Assembly (NCBI GenBank): GCA_025996815.1
Contig: BNTT01000053.1
Location: 1 to 18,109, forward strand
DNA length: 18,109 nt
Direction of reading: 5' to 3'
Source of the DNA: Bacteroidia bacterium
GTDB lineage: Bacteria > Bacteroidota > Bacteroidia > Bacteroidales > Azobacteroidaceae
Shown: piece after piece, positions 13,984-18,109 of the stretch
Layout of the letters: the number at the start of each line of letters is the position of its first letter
Position numbering within the stretch: position 1 is the stretch's first letter
Translations under genes and position numbers: made by a program
The notes under the pieces: generated by a model
Told to the model about the DNA's origin: nothing
The model's database searches: none
What the model saw: only the letters and a program-made list of their open reading frames with translations

Positions 13984-16900
13984 ATGACAAAGAAATTCAA
14001 AAACTTTGCGCGAACTTTGCTATTAAGTAGCGTTCTCTTTGCGGGGGGGGCAAACTTCCCTAAGAGCGGAAGTTCCCCAAGAGGCTAAAATCGCCGTCAC
14101 AGGCGTGGTGTCCGATGCGGATGGTCCTATCGTCGGAGCCGGTGTAGTAGAAAAAGGCAATCCGAGCAACGGTGTAGCAACCGACATTGACGGAAAATAC
14201 TCTCTCCGAGTATCGCCAAAAGCCACCATCGCGGTGGCGTATCTGGGTTATTTAACTCAGGAAGTGCCCGTGAATGGGCGAACAACAATCAATGTTGCTT
14301 TGGCGGAAGATGCTGCAAACCTCGATGAGGTCGTGGTGGTGGGTTACGGCACTTCCTCTAAGATTAAGGTAACTGGTGCTGTATCAACTGTTTCCACGGA
14401 AGATTTTAAGAGCCGCCCGCTTACCAGTGTTTCCATGGCACTGCAAGGCAAAGTGCCGGGCGTGCAGGTAACACAAAATTCGGGACAGCCCGGCTCTAAT
14501 GGTGGAACCATTACCATCCGCGGGATAGGTACTCTCAACAATGCTTCCCCGCTGTTGATAGTGGATGGATTTGAAGTGTTGTCGCTTGATTTGGTGGACG
14601 TTAAGGACATTGAATCAATGACTGTGCTCAAAGATGCGGCTTCCGCTTCTATTTATGGTAACAAGGCTGCCAATGGCGTTGTCTTGATAACAACAAAAAA
14701 AGGCGCAGCGGGACCCATGACCGTAGAATACAATACGCATTACAGTGCGCAAAGTGTTACCCGCTATCCCGAACGGCTCGATGCTGTGGCTTACCTCGAA
14801 TTGCGTCGCGAAGCGCAGCTCAATTCGGGATTGCAGCCGGGCGAGTCGAATATAGATAGATATCGCGAAGGAAACGACCCCTTGCGATATCCCAACCGCG
14901 ATTGGGCTGATTTCTATCTGAAACCCGCACTGCACTACGACCATCATGTGTCCATAAGAGGCGGTTCAGACAAGATAATTTACTCCTTGTCGGGAGGATT
15001 TCTTGACCAAGGGGGTATTATTGAGGGAACAGACTATAACCGGTTTAATCTCCGCTCCAATGTTACCGCCAATCTCTTGAACGACAAACTGCGGATTTCT
15101 GCCAATCTCTCCGGATTTCAAAGCACACAACAAGACTTGGTGGGGGGCGTCGGTGGCATAATGGTAGAAGTTTTCGCTCTATTCCCCGGTCTTGTCCCCA
15201 AAGCGGAAGGATACGGATGGTTTGATTCGTTTTATGACGAGGCTCTGCGTGAAGCCGGTGGCGGACAAACAACCAATGTCAGCAATGTGAGACCTAATTT
15301 GAACATCAATCTCCAAATTATCCCACAACTGAGATTAGAAGGCGCAGTTGATTATAATCAGACTGTTAATTTCAGTACCAGTTATGCGCCCAATGTAACG
15401 CTTTATAACATGTTTACCGCTCCAAGCGGCGAGCAAACCATAGGTCCGGTTACCTCGCACGAATCCCATTTCAGAGAAAATGTGAACCGGTCTTATTCGC
15501 TGTCGAGCTATGCTACTCTCAATTACACGCTGAATATCCTTGAAGACCATCATTTGAAATGGCTTGCCGGAGCGCAGCTGTACGAATGGAATAGCAAATA
15601 TTTCAGTACGGAACGTACACGTTTGTCCGTCAATCTGCCTACTCTTTCCGTAGGCGACCCTGCCACGCAAAAAAATTCCGAAAGTGAATCCGGAGTAACT
15701 TCTACTTCATTCTTTGGACGGTTTAATTATGATTATGCCGACAAATATTTGCTGGAAGCCAATGTCCGTCACGATGGTTCTTCCAAATTCGCCAAAGGGC
15801 ACAAATGGGGAACGTTTCCTTCTTTTTCTGTGGGTTGGCGCATCGGTCAGGAATCTTTTGTGAAAGACAATCTGTCGTGGGTCAACGAATTGAAACTCCG
15901 TTACTCTTATGGTCAATTGGGAAATGAAAAAATAAATACATCTTATGCCGGTACCAGCATACTTGCTATCGGAGGCGGTTATGACTATATTTGGAACAAT
16001 GCAGGAGTGACCGGTGCAGGAGTGGACTATATCGCCAACGAAGACCTGAGTTGGGAAACAACAACACAGTCGAATATCGGTGTGGACTTTACCGTTCTCA
16101 ACATGTTCACCTTCACAGGCGATTTCTATGTCAAGGAAACTTCCGGTATTTTGATGCAGTTGCCGATTTCAAGCACCTTTGGTTTTACGTCGGACCCGTG
16201 GAAAAATGCAGGACGAATGAAAAATACCGGTACCGAGTTGTCGCTCAGCTATATTCAAAAATTGAGCAACGACTTGGAAGTGTCGGCAGGCACAAGCTTT
16301 TCGTTCAACAAAAACGAAATCCTTGACCTCAAGGGAAGAAGTCCTATTCTAACCGGCAACGATATTATGCTCAAAGAAGGCTTGCCCATCAACACGCTCT
16401 ACGGATATGAAACAGAAGGAATTTATCAAAGTGATGAAGAAATACACAATCACTTGCTCACTTTCGACACAGACGGAAATGTAGCTAATTCCTATTCAGG
16501 GCTGGTGGCTAAACCCGGCGACATCCGGTTCAAAGACCAGAACGAGGATGGCATCATCGACATGGAAAACGACCGCGTGGCTCTGGGCGACCCCAATCCC
16601 GATTTTATTTACTCCCTCACGGGGGGAACCAAATACAAGGGCTTCGATATGTCGCTACTGATACAAGGTATCTACGGAGGCGAAGGTTGGAGTTCGGGAC
16701 AATTGGTATCGCCATTCTATGGTGGAACCGGCAATATGGTGGCATGGATGAAAAACCGATGGACACCCGAAAACCCCAACAATACCTACCAGCGCGTATT
16801 TATCGATACCCAGCGTTCGACAACCAAATCACGCTATTACGTGGAAGACCTGTCGTACCTGCGTTTGAAAAATATCGAATTGGGCTATACCCTGCCTAAA

Positions 16901-17077
16901 CGGCTGCTGAACGCACTGCACCTGAAAGGTTGCCGCGTGTTTGTGAGCGGACAGAACCTGTTCACACTCACCCCATTCCGTGGTTTCGACCCCGAACGGG
17001 CAGGCGTGAACTCTACCAATATTTATGATTATCCGCTGGTGAAGACCTTTACCGGAGGACTTAACTTAAGTTTTTAA
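13984..17077 (+). CDS. SusC-type TonB-dependent outer-membrane transporter, frameshifted at a G8 tract
   Basis: This is a SusC/RagA-family barrel that imports oligosaccharides or peptides across the outer membrane with a SusD lipoprotein and TonB energy. ATG 13984 encodes a typical signal peptide (KKFKNFARTLLLSSVLFAGG). A G8 tract at 14043-14050 throws this frame to a stop at 14086. The next frame encodes the whole mature protein. Dropping one G joins them as FAGGQTSLRAEVPQEA, giving 1030 residues, normal for the family. The mature part starts with a carboxypeptidase-regulatory-like domain (VTGVVSDADG to about residue 100). The TonB-box-like DEVVVVGYGT and a plug (LQGKVPGVQV, LLIVDGFEV, VLKDAASASIYG) follow. 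The beta-barrel ends GGLNLSF, with terminal Phe. As written, the mature protein would lack a signal peptide. susD follows 19 bases later. Confidence 0.92.
14043..14050 (+). repeat. G8 homopolymer at the susC frame break
   Basis: Eight G follow GC at the end of the signal-peptide hydrophobic core. Eight gives a 34-codon product ending at 14086-14088. Seven joins signal peptide and mature SusC in frame. Confidence 0.95.
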
Positions 17078-17096
17078 TAATTAAAAAGAATTAAAG

Positions 17097-18109
17097 ATGA
17101 AAAAAACATTGATTTACGGTTGCATGGCATTTGCAACAACACTGGTGTCCTGCGAAGATTATCTGGATACCATACCGCCCGACAAAGCGTCGCCTGAAAC
17201 ATTTCTCCAGACGATGACGCAAGCCCGAAGCTTGCTGGCTGGTATTTACACGACGATGTATGACGACGTCGGTCAAAATCTGAGCCCATACGTGTTCGAC
17301 AATATGACCGACAACTCCTACAACAAACACGCATGGGAATTGTCTTCGGAGTTTGCGCAAGGCACACAAACGGCAGACAGTTATTGGGTAGGAAATAAAT
17401 GGAGAAAAAATTGGCTGTGTATTGCCCGTTGCAACAGTTTGTTGCGCGACATCGGCAAAGCCAAAACTCAGCGAAACGGAAAGAAATCAAGTGGAAGGCG
17501 AAGCACGTTTCATGCGGGCGATGTCCTATCAGGATTTGATTTGGTTCTACGGTCGCGTGCCATTGCTGGACGAAAACACGCCGCAGGAAAACCGCCCACG
17601 CGCACCCATAGCCGAGGTGCTTGTGCTGATAAAGAGCGACATACAGTTTGCTATCAACAATCTGCCGCACTCGTTTGATGCCGGCACAGTCAACAAAGGG
17701 GCTGCTTATATGCTGAAACTGCGCACCGCACAATACGAAAACGACAACGCAACGGTTATCCAATGCGCTCAGGCTATCAAAGGCTTAGGCTACTCGCTCT
17801 ACAACGATTTTGTAAAATTGTTTCTCGATGCCGGTATCGAAGACCCCGCCAACAGGGAAGTGCTTTTCAAAATAAATTATGCTTCCGACTATCGCGGAAG
17901 TTACATTTGCAGAGTATTCTACAACTGGGCTTCGTTTGCGCCGACACTTGCCGCAGTAAACAGCTTTTTTACAACGAGTGGCAGACCTATAAATGACTTG
18001 GAGGCGGACAACGGAGAGGTGATTACCAGGGATGCAAGTTACGACCCCGATTTCCCTTTTGTGAACCGCGACCCACGTCTCAAATTGTCTATCCTTGTGC
18101 CGGGCGAAG
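17097..18109 (+). CDS. SusD/RagB-type nutrient-binding lipoprotein, frameshifted and truncated by window edge
   Basis: SusD-family lipoproteins sit on the cell surface as the lid of the SusC barrel and bind glycan or peptide substrates. The product begins MKKTLIYG and has the lipobox LVSC with Cys19 followed by EDYLDTIPPD, a typical SusD N-terminus. The first frame keeps helical-core features (ARSLLAGIYTTMYDD, IARCNSLLRDIGKAK) and is then lost after about residue 123. It would stop at 17678. From 17467 the next frame resumes the family sequence at once with LSETERNQVEGEARFMRA, then LIWFYGRVPLL, and later RDPRLKLSILVPG. It remains open to the window edge. Deleting one A from the AAAA at 17463-17466 rejoins the frames. 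The rest of the C-terminus is outside the window. Whether this is a pseudogene or a sequence error is unresolved. Confidence 0.88.

Overview
The window reads as a chromosomal segment of a member of Bacteroidota, most likely order Bacteroidales. The main evidence is the promoter grammar. Almost every transcription unit is preceded by TAnnTTTG, usually with a TTTG-like element 18-20 bases further upstream, followed by an A-rich leader without a Shine-Dalgarno sequence. The window also holds a SusC/SusD-type outer-membrane pair and an Rpn-type PD-(D/E)XK nuclease. Coding DNA is of moderate GC with strongly A+T-rich gaps. I cannot assign a genus.

Layout: positions 1-320 hold no confident gene, only a leftward promoter-like site. 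Then come tsaD (+), converging with and overlapping a PfkB-type sugar kinase (-). The kinase starts 9 bases after a tRNA-Arg(CCG) (-) that appears to share its promoter. An Rpn-family nuclease (-) follows. An A+T-rich palindrome separates it from mdh-fabD (+), which abut exactly. A cardiolipin synthase (-) and an MCE/MlaD-type lipid-transport protein (+) are divergent from one short promoter region. Next is a tight block dnaA-rsmG-cutC-folC (+), then a HEPN-MNT pair (+), galM (+), and a susC-susD pair (+) that runs off the right edge.

Functional themes: housekeeping (t6A tRNA modification, TCA cycle, fatty-acid initiation, replication initiation, 16S methylation, folate polyglutamylation), envelope lipids (fabD, cls, mce), a likely accessory toxin-antitoxin module, and glycan or nutrient uptake (galM, susC/D).

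The most striking observation is that three genes are broken by single-base frameshifts of the same sign. dnaA and susC each break at a G8 tract and would read through with G7. susD breaks near an AAAA run and would read through with AAA. Three G6 tracts in the window leave their reading frames intact. This may be homopolymer over-calling, real mutation, phase variation (plausible for susC) or transcriptional slippage (needed if dnaA is truly G8). Reads spanning these sites would decide. I found no CRISPR array, complete insertion sequence, rRNA or recognisable DnaA-box cluster.
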